A DNA stretch of 64,000 nucleotides from Pseudomonas fluorescens (GCF_902498065.1 NZ_CABVIR010000008.1:248001-312000), one strand, 5' to 3'. Counted from the first letter of the stretch, positions 43,104 through 52,393 are shown. Notes: generated by a model not told the origin, from the letters alone. Translations and numbers: made by a program.

Positions 43104-43820
43104 ATGAAACGAAGCAAGTACGTTCAGCTCTCGCTGGCAGCATCGGTCGCCATGGCGATATCAGGTTGCGGGCCAACAGAAAAAACCTACGCGGTACAGA
43201 AGAAGTACAACTTCCAGTCCGTGCAGCAATGCGCCGATGAAAAACTTCCGGTGGACGTCTGCTCGGACGCCTTCATGACCGCCATGGCTGAGCATCGGCG
43301 CATTGCACCGGTGTACGACAACCAGGCCGATTGCGACGCTGACTTCGTCGCCGACTGGTGCCAGCAGGACTCCGCCGGCAAATTCATCCCCAAACTCGGC
43401 GGCTTCGAATTGACCGCCGATGGCGAGGTGACGCAATCCCAGGTGGACGCCGCCAAAGCGCAATTGCCCGCCTCGGAAGCGAACAGTGGCGGCTCCGGAT
43501 TCTCCGGCACCAGCCTGCTGACGGGCCTGCTGATTGGCAACATGCTGAGCAACAACCGCAACAGCTATTACTCCGAGCCGGTTTACCGCTACCGCGACGA
43601 CCGGGGCAGCTATTCGTCGTCGACGCTCGGCCAGCGGATTTCGAAAGGTTCGACCTTTACCAAATCCAATCAGGCGCGATACGGCAGCAGCAATTACGCC
43701 GACTCGATCCGTTCTTCTGCAAGCAAGCCGGTGTCCGTTGCCTCGTCCACTTCCCGTGGCGGCTTCGGCAGCAAAGCCAGTGCACGCAGCGGCTGGGGCG
43801 GCGGCGGGTCGAGCAGCTAA
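43104..43820 (+). CDS. yjfM: DUF1190 lipoprotein (YjfM-like)
   Basis: A 238-aa lipoprotein. Lipobox signal MKRSKYVQLSLAASVAMAISGC places the N-terminus at the membrane. The body has several Cys residues (QQCADEKLPVDVCSDAFMTAM, DCDADFVADWCQQD) in the DUF1190 region, and a Ser/Gly-rich low-complexity tail (GFGSKASARSGWGGGGSSS). Paired Cys suggests disulfide stabilisation in the periplasm. It is followed 12 bp later by the GSP-synthase-like gene, as in E. coli yjfM-yjfC. Confidence 0.87.
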   Translation: MKRSKYVQLSLAASVAMAISGCGPTEKTYAVQKKYNFQSVQQCADEKLPVDVCSDAFMTAMAEHRRIAPVYDNQADCDADFVADWCQQDSAGKFIPKLGGFELTADGEVTQSQVDAAKAQLPASEANSGGSGFSGTSLLTGLLIGNMLSNNRNSYYSEPVYRYRDDRGSYSSSTLGQRISKGSTFTKSNQARYGSSNYADSIRSSASKPVSVASSTSRGGFGSKASARSGWGGGGSSS

Positions 43821-43832
43821 GGAAACCGGGCC

Positions 43833-44990
43833 ATGAAGAAAATCCATTGCGCAGAGCGTCCTGACTGGAAACAGACTGCCGAGAATCTCGGCTTTATGTT
43901 CCACACCATCGACGACGAACCCTATTGGGACGAGAGCGCGTACTACCAGTTCACGCTCAAGCAGATCGAAAACGATCTGGAAGACCCGACCACCGAGATT
44001 CATGAGATGTGCATGGACCTGGTGGCCCGCGTGGTGCAGAGCGAGGAGTTGCTGGGGCGCCTGAGCATTCCGGCACCGTTCTACGACCTGGTTCGTACGT
44101 CATGGCTGGAAGGTCATCCGCATCTGTACGGGCGCATGGACTTTTCCTATAACGGAAGTGGCCCGGCCAAACTGCTGGAGCTCAACTACGACACGCCGAC
44201 CAGCCTGTACGAGGCGGCGGCGTTCCAGTGGGGCTGGCTGGAGCAATGCATCGAACGCGGCTTGCTGCCCAAGCACGCCGACCAGTTCAACAGCATCGAC
44301 ACAAAGCTGCATCAGGCCTTTGCTCAATTGCAGCTTACACAGCCCTTCTATTTCGCCTCGATGAAAGACTCGGTCGAGGACAAAGGCACCACCGATTACC
44401 TGCGGCTGGTGGCGGAAAAGGTCGGCATCGAATCCCGCCACATCGACATCGAAGACATTGGCCTGACCAGTGACGGACGCTTCGTCGACCTTGAAGATCG
44501 CTGGATTCCTCACCTGTTCAAACTGCACGCCTGGGAGTTCATCTTCCACGAGCCCTTTGGTGCAGCGATTGCCCAGAGTGATACGCAATTTTTCGAACCG
44601 GCCTGGAAATCCATCATCTCCAACAAAGGCATCCTGCCGCTGTTGTGGGAATTCAACAAAGGCCATCCGAACCTGCTCGCCGCCCATCTGGATACCGACC
44701 CGAACACGGCGGTGCCCAAGGGTTGGGTGCGCAAGCCGTTCTTCTCGCGGGAAGGCGCCAACATCGAGCTGCAAACAGCGGACGGTCTGATCGTAAAAGA
44801 GGACGGGCCCTACACGGACGCGCCGTTTATCCTTCAGGAATTCGCGCCGCTGCCGCAGTTTGGTGATAGCTACACGCTTATCGGTTCTTGGGTGATCGGC
44901 GATCAGGCGGCAGGGATCGGAGTGCGTGAAGACAACAGCCTGATCACCAAGGATTCGAGCCGGTTCCTGCCGCACCTGATACTCGACTGA
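43833..44990 (+). CDS. yjfC: Glutathionylspermidine-synthase-like ATP-grasp enzyme (YjfC)
   Basis: A 385-aa cytoplasmic ATP-grasp ligase. Conserved blocks: RPDWKQTAENLGFMFHTIDDEPYWDE, YGRMDFSYNGSGPAKLLELNYDTPTSLYEAAAFQWGWLEQ, ILPLLWEFNKGHPNLLAAH, KPFFSREGANIEL and YTLIGSWVIGDQAAGIGVREDNSLITKDSSRFLPH. These match the synthetase half of GSP synthase, not its amidase half. It probably forms an amide bond between a carboxylate and an amine such as a polyamine; the true substrate is unknown. Last gene of the yjf operon. Confidence 0.9.
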   Translation: MKKIHCAERPDWKQTAENLGFMFHTIDDEPYWDESAYYQFTLKQIENDLEDPTTEIHEMCMDLVARVVQSEELLGRLSIPAPFYDLVRTSWLEGHPHLYGRMDFSYNGSGPAKLLELNYDTPTSLYEAAAFQWGWLEQCIERGLLPKHADQFNSIDTKLHQAFAQLQLTQPFYFASMKDSVEDKGTTDYLRLVAEKVGIESRHIDIEDIGLTSDGRFVDLEDRWIPHLFKLHAWEFIFHEPFGAAIAQSDTQFFEPAWKSIISNKGILPLLWEFNKGHPNLLAAHLDTDPNTAVPKGWVRKPFFSREGANIELQTADGLIVKEDGPYTDAPFILQEFAPLPQFGDSYTLIGSWVIGDQAAGIGVREDNSLITKDSSRFLPHLILD

Positions 44991-45006
44991 ACAAATCATG
45001 GTTTAG

Positions 45007-45032
45007 AAAAAGCCCGGTGCCGTGCATCGGGC
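45007..45032 (-). terminator. Minus-strand intrinsic terminator without an obvious gene
   Basis: A nine-pair stem GCCCGGTGC/GCATCGGGC (one G-U) with a three-base loop is followed on the minus strand by five Ts. No annotated minus-strand gene ends here: yjfC lies to the left on the plus strand and ycaO to the right on the plus strand. Confidence 0.45.
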
Positions 45033-45146
45033 GTCTGGGTGAAACAGCTGTAAACCTGATCAAGGACCAGACAACCACAAGACTTACCGCTGAAAAGCCG
45101 GATAATGGCGGCCAAATCGTCTAGCCCGTTATTCTGGTAATCCCCC

Positions 45147-47351
45147 ATGGAAATCAAGGTCAACTTTCTCGACAACCTTCGGCTTGAAGCCAAGTTCGAC
45201 GACTTCACGGTGGTGGCCGATCAACCTATCCGCTACAAGGGCGATGGCTCGGCACCGGGCCCGTTCGACTACTTCCTGGCTTCGTCGGCGTTGTGTGCGG
45301 CGTACTTTGTGAAGTTGTACTGCAGCACGCGCAACATCCCTACGGACAACATCCGCCTGTCGCAGAACAACATTGTTGACCCGGAAAACCGCTACAACCA
45401 GATTTTCAAAATCCAGGTCGAGTTGCCGGCAGACATCTCCGACAAGGACCGCCAGGGAATCCTGCGCTCCATCGACCGTTGCACCGTGAAAAAAGTGGTG
45501 CAGGCCGGGCCTGAGTTTGTGATCGAAGAGGTGGAAAACCTCGACGCCGATGCCCAGGCGCTGCTGATGCCTGCTTCCAGTTCAGAGGCAGGCACTTACA
45601 TTGCGGGCAAGGATCTGCCGCTGGAGCAGACCATCGCCAATATGTCGGCCATCCTGGCGGACCTGGGCATGAAGATCGAAATCGCCTCGTGGCGCAATAT
45701 CGTGCCCAACGTGTGGTCGCTGCATATCCGCGATGCGCACTCGCCGATGTGCTTCACCAACGGCAAGGGCGCGACCAAGGAAGGCGCGCTGGCGTCGGCA
45801 TTGGGCGAGTTTATCGAGCGACTCAACTGCAACTTCTTCTACAACGACCAGTTCTGGGGCGAAGACATCGCCAACGCGCCGTTTGTGCATTACCCGGACG
45901 AACGCTGGTTCAAGCCTGGTCGTAAAGACGCGCTGCCGACTGAAATTCTCGACGAGTACTGCCTGAAGATTTACAACCGCGACGGCGAGCTGCGTGGCTC
46001 CCATCTGATCGACACCAACTCGGGCAATGAAGAACGCGGCATCTGCTCGCTGCCCTACGTACGCCAGTCGGACGGCGAGGTGGTGTATTTCCCGTCCAAC
46101 CTGATTGAAAACCTGTTTCTGAGCAACGGCATGAGTGCCGGTAACACGCTGGCCGAGGCCCAGGTGCAGTGCCTGTCGGAGATCTTCGAGCGCGCGGTCA
46201 AACGCGAAATCATCGAAGGTGAATTTGCACTGCCGGATGTGCCGGCCCACGTGCTGGCCAAGTTCCCCGGCATACTGGCCGGTATTCAGGCATTGGAAGA
46301 ACAGGGCTTCCCGGTGTTGGTCAAGGATGCGTCACTGGGGGGTGAATTCCCGGTGATGTGCGTCACGTTGATGAACCCGCGTACCGGCGGTGTGTTCGCC
46401 TCGTTTGGCGCGCACCCAAGCCTGGAAGTGGCGCTGGAACGCAGCCTCACCGAATTGCTCCAGGGCCGCAGCTTCGAAGGCCTCAACGACTTGCCCCAAC
46501 CGACGTTTGAGGGTCATGCGGTGACCGAGCCGAATAACTTCGTCGAGCACTTTATCGACTCCAGCGGCGTGGTGTCGTGGCGCTTCTTCAGCTCCAAATC
46601 GGATTACGAATTCGTCGAGTGGGACTTCTCCGGCCAGGGTGAAAACTCGAACGCCGAGGAAGCTGCGACCTTGTTCGGCATTCTCGAAGGCATGGGCAAA
46701 GAAGTGTACATGGCGGTCTACGAGCATATCGGCGCGACGGCCTGCCGCATCCTGGTGCCGGACTATTCGGAAATTTATCCGGTAGACGATCTGATCTGGG
46801 ATAACACCAACAAAGCGCTGTTCTTCCGCGCCGACATCCTGAACCTGCATCGCCTGGACGAAGAAGAACTGCAAGCGCTGGTCGAGCGTCTGGTGGAAAG
46901 CGAGCTGGACGACTACACCGACATCACCAGCCTGATCGGCATCGAATTTGACGACAATACCGCTTGGGGTCAGCTGACGATTCTGGAATTGAAGCTGCTG
47001 ATTTATCTCGCCTTGCAGCAATTTGAAGAGGCGAAAGAAGCGGTGGAAATGTTCCTGCAGTACAACGACAACACGGTTGAGCGTGGCTTGTTCTACCAGG
47101 CCGTCAATGTGGTGCTGGAGATGAAGCTGGACGAAGACCTGGAACTGGAAGACTACGAATCCAATTTCCGCCGGATGTTTGGCAACGAGCGGATGGATGC
47201 AGCGATCGGATCGGTAGACGGCAGCGTGCGTTTCCATGGCTTGACGCCGACCAGCATGAAACTGGAGGGTCTCGACAGGCACCAGCGCCTGATCGATAGC
47301 TACAAGAAGCTGCATTCGGCACGGGCTAAGGTAAGCACGTTGCCCCATTAA
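45147..47351 (+). CDS. ycaO: OsmC domain-YcaO domain fusion protein
   Basis: A 734-aa fusion. Residues 1-145 are an OsmC-like domain (FDYFLASSALCAAYFVKLYC and IDRCTVKKVV with candidate redox cysteines). Residues about 150-730 closely resemble E. coli YcaO: YIAGKDLPLEQTIANM, VWSLHIRDAHSPMCFTNGKG, LASALGEFIERLNCNFFY, LSNGMSAGNTLAEAQVQCLSEIFERAVKREI, HFIDSSGVVSW and a helical C-terminal tail. YcaO is an ATP-dependent cyclodehydratase fold; in E. coli it promotes RimO-dependent methylthiolation of ribosomal protein S12. The OsmC extension suggests peroxide chemistry or thiol handling. It probably has its own transcription unit, 156 bp after yjfC. Confidence 0.92.
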   Translation: MEIKVNFLDNLRLEAKFDDFTVVADQPIRYKGDGSAPGPFDYFLASSALCAAYFVKLYCSTRNIPTDNIRLSQNNIVDPENRYNQIFKIQVELPADISDKDRQGILRSIDRCTVKKVVQAGPEFVIEEVENLDADAQALLMPASSSEAGTYIAGKDLPLEQTIANMSAILADLGMKIEIASWRNIVPNVWSLHIRDAHSPMCFTNGKGATKEGALASALGEFIERLNCNFFYNDQFWGEDIANAPFVHYPDERWFKPGRKDALPTEILDEYCLKIYNRDGELRGSHLIDTNSGNEERGICSLPYVRQSDGEVVYFPSNLIENLFLSNGMSAGNTLAEAQVQCLSEIFERAVKREIIEGEFALPDVPAHVLAKFPGILAGIQALEEQGFPVLVKDASLGGEFPVMCVTLMNPRTGGVFASFGAHPSLEVALERSLTELLQGRSFEGLNDLPQPTFEGHAVTEPNNFVEHFIDSSGVVSWRFFSSKSDYEFVEWDFSGQGENSNAEEAATLFGILEGMGKEVYMAVYEHIGATACRILVPDYSEIYPVDDLIWDNTNKALFFRADILNLHRLDEEELQALVERLVESELDDYTDITSLIGIEFDDNTAWGQLTILELKLLIYLALQQFEEAKEAVEMFLQYNDNTVERGLFYQAVNVVLEMKLDEDLELEDYESNFRRMFGNERMDAAIGSVDGSVRFHGLTPTSMKLEGLDRHQRLIDSYKKLHSARAKVSTLPH

Positions 47352-47362
47352 CAGCGCCCACA

Positions 47363-47396
47363 AAAAAGCGAAGCCCAAGGGCTTCGCTTTTTTTTG
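47363..47396. terminator. Intrinsic terminator between ycaO and ssb
   Basis: Stem AAAAAAGCGAAGCCC/GGGCTTCGCTTTTTT with a two-base loop; T-run on the plus strand and A-run on the minus. It lies between convergent ycaO and ssb and can serve both. Confidence 0.9.
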
Positions 47397-47420
47397 TCTG
47401 CGGTTCTGAAAAGCTATGGA

Positions 47421-47948
47421 TCAGAACGGGATATCGTCATCAAAGCTGTCGAAATCCGGAGCTGGCTGAGGAGCGGCCTGCTGCTGTGGAGCTGGACGTG
47501 ACTGCTGTTGCGGTGCCGACTGCTGCGGGCGCGGAGCCTGCTGGCGTGGAGCCGGAGCGGACTGCTGATAGTTATTGCCCCCGCCTTGTTGGTCGCCCTG
47601 TTGTGGACGGCCGCCGAGCAGTTGCATGGTGCCTTGCATGTCGACCACGATTTCAGTGGTGTAACGCTTGATACCGTCTTTTTCCCACTCGCGGGTCTGC
47701 AGCTTGCCTTCGATGTAGACCTGCGAACCTTTACGCAGGTATTCGCCGGCGATTTCCGCCACTTTGCCGAACATCGACACACGGTGCCATTCGGTCTTCT
47801 CGACCTTCTGACCGGTTTGCTTGTCGGTCCACTGTTCGCTGGTCGCCAGACTCAGGTTGGTCACGGCGTTACCGTTAGGCAAGTAGCGAACTTCGGGATC
47901 CTGGCCGCAAGTGCCGACCAATATGACTTTGTTAACCCCACGGGCCAT
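47421..47948 (-). CDS. ssb: Single-stranded DNA-binding protein
   Basis: A 175-aa homotetrameric ssDNA-binding protein for replication, repair and recombination. OB-fold residues 1-110: RGVNKVILVGTCGQDPEVRYLPNGNAV, NLSLATSEQW, EWHRVSMFGKVAEIAGEYLRKGS and VYIEGKLQTREWEKDG. A disordered Gln/Pro/Gly-rich linker follows, then the partner-binding acidic tip DSFDDDIPF. It lies downstream of the MFS gene on the minus strand, the Pseudomonas order ssb-MFS-uvrA. Confidence 0.97.
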   Translation of the reverse strand: MARGVNKVILVGTCGQDPEVRYLPNGNAVTNLSLATSEQWTDKQTGQKVEKTEWHRVSMFGKVAEIAGEYLRKGSQVYIEGKLQTREWEKDGIKRYTTEIVVDMQGTMQLLGGRPQQGDQQGGGNNYQQSAPAPRQQAPRPQQSAPQQQSRPAPQQQAAPQPAPDFDSFDDDIPF

Positions 47949-47957
47949 AACGTTCTC

Positions 47958-49355
47958 CTAGGCTTCGCACGCTGTCGCGGCCGGGTTGTTCACCAGACGC
48001 TCGAGGGTGGTGCGATCCAATAGTTCGGTGTCCAATTTGATGTAAATCGCCGCTTCATCCGCGACGATCACTGCATCTGTTACCCCTACAACGGCCATCA
48101 GGCGCTCGACCAGACCCGCTTCGCGGATCGCCTCGGGCGACAACGGCAAGCGCAGGCTCGTCACGTAGGGAGGTTCGCGCATGGTAACAGCAAAGGCCAA
48201 CCAGAGGGCAGCCAGGCCGGCGCATCCGAGGAAGACAACCGACAGACCGCCATGCTGGAACATCCAGCCGCCGAGTATCCCGCCCAGTGCCGATCCGAGG
48301 AACTGACTGGTGGAATAAACCCCCATCGCCGTGCCCTTGCCGCCCGCCGGTGAAACCTTGCTGATCAGCGATGGCAACGAAGCTTCCAGCAAGTTGAACG
48401 CGGTAAAAAACACCACCGTCCCAATTACCAGAGCCCGCAAGCTATCGCCGAACTGCCAGAAGAATAGCTCAGTGAGCATCAGCGTCAGCACCGCGCCCAA
48501 TAAAACTCGTTTCATTTTGCGTTTCTTCTCGCCGTAGATAATGAACGGGATCATGGCGAAGAAGGAAATCAGCAGCGCGGTCAGGTAGACCCACCAGTGC
48601 TGCTCTTTGGGCAACCCGGCTTTTTCGACCAGGGCCAGCGGCAATGCAACGAAGCTCGACATCAACATCGCGTGCAACACAAAAATGCCCAGGTCCAGGC
48701 GCAACAGGTCGGGGTGCTTGAGCGTCGGCATCAGCGCCTGACGCGCAACGCCGGACTCACGGTGCTGCAACGGCCCGGTGGACCGCGGCACCATGAACAT
48801 CACAATCACGATACCCACCAGCGCCATGCCGCCGGTGGCGAGGAACAACCCGGACAGGCCGAAGGCGCGAGTCAGCAACGGTCCTACCACCATGGCGACC
48901 GCGAACGACAGACCAATCGTCATGCCAATCATGGCCATGGCTTTGGTCCGATGCTGTTCGCGGGTCAGGTCTGACAGCAACGCCATCACGGCCGCGGAAA
49001 TGGCCCCGGCGCCTTGCAGGATTCGTCCGGCGATCACGCCCCAGATCGAATCGGCATTGGCCGCCAGCACGCTGCCGAGGGCGAAGATGATCAGCCCCAG
49101 GTAAATCACCGGGCGGCGACCGATGCGATCGGAAATGAAACCAAAAGGAATCTGAAAAATCGCCTGGGTCAGGCCGTAAGCGCCAATCGCCAGCCCGATG
49201 AGGGCCGGGGTCGCTCCTGCCAGATCCATCCCATAGGTCGCCAGTACCGGCAACACCATGAACATGCCAAGCATACGGAAGGCGAACACAAGGGCCAGAC
49301 CGCTTGCAGCGCGGGTCTCACTGCCACTCATGCGTTCGCTGTGGGGATCGTGCAT
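47958..49355 (-). CDS. MFS transporter (DHA1 type)
   Basis: A 465-aa transporter with twelve predicted helices and a C-terminal cytosolic extension of about 80 residues (ending AAIYIKLDTELLDRTTLERLVNNPAATACEA), which looks like a small ligand- or metal-binding domain. Motif A is GFISDRIGRRPVIYLGL; the start is ALVFAFRMLGMFMVLPVLATYGMDL. It resembles the PA4233-type transporter always found between ssb and uvrA in Pseudomonas. It is divergent from uvrA. The substrate is unknown. Confidence 0.9.
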   Translation of the reverse strand: MHDPHSERMSGSETRAASGLALVFAFRMLGMFMVLPVLATYGMDLAGATPALIGLAIGAYGLTQAIFQIPFGFISDRIGRRPVIYLGLIIFALGSVLAANADSIWGVIAGRILQGAGAISAAVMALLSDLTREQHRTKAMAMIGMTIGLSFAVAMVVGPLLTRAFGLSGLFLATGGMALVGIVIVMFMVPRSTGPLQHRESGVARQALMPTLKHPDLLRLDLGIFVLHAMLMSSFVALPLALVEKAGLPKEQHWWVYLTALLISFFAMIPFIIYGEKKRKMKRVLLGAVLTLMLTELFFWQFGDSLRALVIGTVVFFTAFNLLEASLPSLISKVSPAGGKGTAMGVYSTSQFLGSALGGILGGWMFQHGGLSVVFLGCAGLAALWLAFAVTMREPPYVTSLRLPLSPEAIREAGLVERLMAVVGVTDAVIVADEAAIYIKLDTELLDRTTLERLVNNPAATACEA

Positions 49356-49546
49356 GGAAAAACCTCATGTGAACCGGCGGCGATTCTACCAGTCCCATCG
49401 ATTGACAGGGTATATCGCGACGCTTTGACGCGCTCCGCTGACAGACTCTTCATGTAAGACAGCCATCCACTCGTTTGATAGTGTGCATCCATCCAGTATT
49501 TGGCCGTATACTCCTACGTTTTCGACGCCCGCCGAGCGAGGCCACT

Positions 49547-52381
49547 TTGGACAAGATCCTGATTCGTGGGGCCCGAACCCACAACCTGAAGAACATCGAC
49601 CTGACCCTGCCACGGGACAAACTGATCGTCATCACCGGCCTGTCCGGATCCGGCAAATCGTCCCTGGCATTCGACACGCTGTACGCCGAAGGCCAGCGCC
49701 GCTATGTCGAGTCGCTGTCGGCCTATGCCCGGCAGTTTTTGTCGATGATGGAAAAACCTGACGTCGACACCATTGAAGGTTTGTCGCCAGCCATTTCCAT
49801 CGAACAGAAGTCGACCTCGCATAACCCGCGCTCGACCGTCGGCACCATCACCGAAATCTACGATTACCTGCGCCTGCTTTACGCTCGCGTGGGTATTCCG
49901 CGTTGCCCGGACCACGACATTCCGCTGGAAGCGCAGACCGTCAGCCAGATGGTCGACCTGGTCCTAGCGCAACCGGAAGGCAGCAAGCTCATGCTGCTGG
50001 CGCCGGTGATTCGCGAGCGCAAAGGCGAACACCTTTCGGTCTTCGAAGAGTTGCGCGCCCAGGGTTTTGTAAGGGCCCGGGTCAACGGCAGGATCTGCGA
50101 GCTGGATGAGCTGCCGAAGCTGGACAAGCAAAAGAAGCATTCGATTGATGTCATAGTCGACCGCTTCAAGGTCCGCGCCGATCTGCAACAGCGTCTGGCC
50201 GAGTCGTTCGAGACCGCGCTGAAACTGGCGGACGGTATCGCCCTCGTCGCACCGATGGACGACGAGCCGGGCGAAGAGATCATCTTTTCCGCGCGCTTCG
50301 CCTGCCCGATTTGTGGCCACGCGATCAGCGAACTGGAACCCAAGCTGTTCTCCTTCAACAACCCGGCCGGTGCCTGCCCGACGTGCGATGGCCTGGGGGT
50401 GAAGCAATTCTTCGACATCAAGCGACTGGTCAATGGAGAACTGACCCTGGCCGAGGGCGCGATTCGCGGCTGGGACAGGCGCAACGTCTATTACTTCCAG
50501 ATGCTCGGGTCGCTGGCGGCGCACTACAAGTTCAGCCTCGAAGTACCGTTCAACGAACTGTCGGCCGATCAGCAGAAATTCATCCTGCACGGCAGCGGTT
50601 CGCAAAACGTCGACTTCAAATACCTGAACGACCGTGGCGATATCGTCAAACGTTCGCACCCGTTCGAAGGCATCGTGCCGAATCTCGATCGTCGCTATCG
50701 CGAAACCGAGTCGGCGTCTGTGCGTGAAGAGCTGGCCAAGTTCCTCAGTACCCAGCCTTGCCCTGACTGCCGTGGCACACGCCTGCGTCGCGAGGCGCGG
50801 CATGTCTGGGTAGGCGAGAAGACACTGCCGGCGGTGACCAATCTGCCGATTGGCGATGCGTGCGAGTACTTCGGCGTATTGAAACTGACCGGACGTCGCG
50901 GTGAAATTGCCGACAAGATCCTCAAGGAAATCCGTGAGCGACTGCAGTTCCTGGTTAACGTCGGTCTCGATTATCTGTCGCTGGATCGCAGTGCCGACAC
51001 GCTGTCCGGCGGTGAAGCTCAGCGGATTCGTCTGGCCAGCCAAATCGGCGCCGGCCTGGTGGGCGTTCTGTACATCCTCGATGAACCGTCGATTGGTCTG
51101 CACCAGCGCGATAACGACCGTTTGCTTGGCACGCTCAAGCATCTACGGGACATCGGCAACACGGTGATCGTGGTCGAACACGATGAAGATGCCATTCGCC
51201 TGGCGGACTATGTCGTGGATATTGGCCCGGGTGCTGGCGTTCATGGCGGGCATATCGTCGCCGAAGGCACACCCGCCGAGGTGATGGCTCACCCTGACTC
51301 CCTGACCGGCAAGTATTTGTCAGGCCGGGTGAAGATTGCCGTCCCGGCCAAACGCACACCGCGGAACAAGAAGTTGTCGCTGTCCCTCAAGGGTGCTCGC
51401 GGCAACAACTTGCGCAACGTCGATCTGGACATTCCGATTGGCCTGCTGACGTGCGTCACCGGCGTCTCCGGCTCGGGCAAGTCGACGCTGATCAACAACA
51501 CGCTGTTTCCTTTGAGCGCGACGGCACTCAACGGTGCGACGACGCTCGAGGCTGCGGCTCACGACAGCATCAAGGGGCTGGAGCATCTGGACAAGGTCGT
51601 CGACATTGACCAAAGCCCGATCGGCCGCACGCCCCGCTCCAACCCGGCAACCTACACCGGGCTGTTCACGCCGATTCGCGAACTGTTCGCCGGCGTGCCG
51701 GAATCCCGTTCGCGTGGCTACGGACCGGGGCGTTTCTCCTTCAACGTGAAGGGCGGACGCTGTGAGGCCTGTCAGGGCGATGGCCTGATCAAGGTAGAAA
51801 TGCACTTCCTGCCAGACATCTATGTTCCGTGCGACGTCTGCAAGAGCAAGCGCTACAACCGCGAAACGCTGGAGATCAAGTACAAGGGCAAGAGCATCCA
51901 TGAAACCCTTGAGATGACCATCGAGGAGGCTCGGGTGTTCTTCGATGCGGTGCCTGCCTTGGCGCGCAAGCTTCAGACGCTGATGGATGTCGGCCTGTCG
52001 TACATCAAGCTGGGGCAATCGGCGACCACGTTGTCCGGTGGTGAAGCCCAGAGGGTGAAACTGTCCCGTGAACTGTCGAAGCGCGATACCGGCAAGACGC
52101 TGTATATCCTCGATGAACCGACTACCGGTTTGCACTTCGCGGATATCCAGCAACTGCTCGACGTGTTGCATCGACTGCGCGACCACGGCAACACTGTAGT
52201 GGTGATCGAGCACAACCTGGACGTGATCAAGACGGCTGACTGGTTGGTGGATCTGGGGCCGGAAGGTGGTTCCAAAGGCGGGCAGATCATTGCCGTCGGT
52301 ACGCCTGAAGAAGTCTCCGAGATGAAGCAGTCTCACACCGGCTTCTACCTCAAGCCGCTGCTGGCTCGCGACAAAGCCTAA
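49547..52381 (+). CDS. uvrA: Excinuclease ABC subunit A
   Basis: DNA-damage recognition ATPase of nucleotide excision repair. The TTG at 49547 gives LDKILIRGARTHNLKNIDL and 944 aa, the usual Pseudomonas UvrA start and length. ATPase site 1: Walker A GLSGSGKSSLAFDTLY near residue 31, signature LSGGEAQRIRLA near 485. Site 2: GVSGSGKSTLINNTL near 638, signature LSGGEAQRVKLS near 828. The zinc modules CPICGHAI...CPTCDG and CEACQGDG...CDVCKSKRYN are intact. No LexA box (CTGT-N8-ACAG) was seen in the 190 bp upstream. Confidence 0.97.
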   Translation: MDKILIRGARTHNLKNIDLTLPRDKLIVITGLSGSGKSSLAFDTLYAEGQRRYVESLSAYARQFLSMMEKPDVDTIEGLSPAISIEQKSTSHNPRSTVGTITEIYDYLRLLYARVGIPRCPDHDIPLEAQTVSQMVDLVLAQPEGSKLMLLAPVIRERKGEHLSVFEELRAQGFVRARVNGRICELDELPKLDKQKKHSIDVIVDRFKVRADLQQRLAESFETALKLADGIALVAPMDDEPGEEIIFSARFACPICGHAISELEPKLFSFNNPAGACPTCDGLGVKQFFDIKRLVNGELTLAEGAIRGWDRRNVYYFQMLGSLAAHYKFSLEVPFNELSADQQKFILHGSGSQNVDFKYLNDRGDIVKRSHPFEGIVPNLDRRYRETESASVREELAKFLSTQPCPDCRGTRLRREARHVWVGEKTLPAVTNLPIGDACEYFGVLKLTGRRGEIADKILKEIRERLQFLVNVGLDYLSLDRSADTLSGGEAQRIRLASQIGAGLVGVLYILDEPSIGLHQRDNDRLLGTLKHLRDIGNTVIVVEHDEDAIRLADYVVDIGPGAGVHGGHIVAEGTPAEVMAHPDSLTGKYLSGRVKIAVPAKRTPRNKKLSLSLKGARGNNLRNVDLDIPIGLLTCVTGVSGSGKSTLINNTLFPLSATALNGATTLEAAAHDSIKGLEHLDKVVDIDQSPIGRTPRSNPATYTGLFTPIRELFAGVPESRSRGYGPGRFSFNVKGGRCEACQGDGLIKVEMHFLPDIYVPCDVCKSKRYNRETLEIKYKGKSIHETLEMTIEEARVFFDAVPALARKLQTLMDVGLSYIKLGQSATTLSGGEAQRVKLSRELSKRDTGKTLYILDEPTTGLHFADIQQLLDVLHRLRDHGNTVVVIEHNLDVIKTADWLVDLGPEGGSKGGQIIAVGTPEEVSEMKQSHTGFYLKPLLARDKA

Positions 52382-52393
52382 GTCAGCCCCATG

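Noticed and set aside
45101..45106. GATAAT as the -10 element of ycaO
   Set aside because: No acceptable -35 sequence was found at 16-18 bp upstream, so a promoter is not listed.
49470..49520. Possible LexA/SOS box between the MFS gene and uvrA
   Set aside because: An inverted repeat AGTAT-N8-ATACT occurs, but it does not contain the required CTGT-N8-ACAG.
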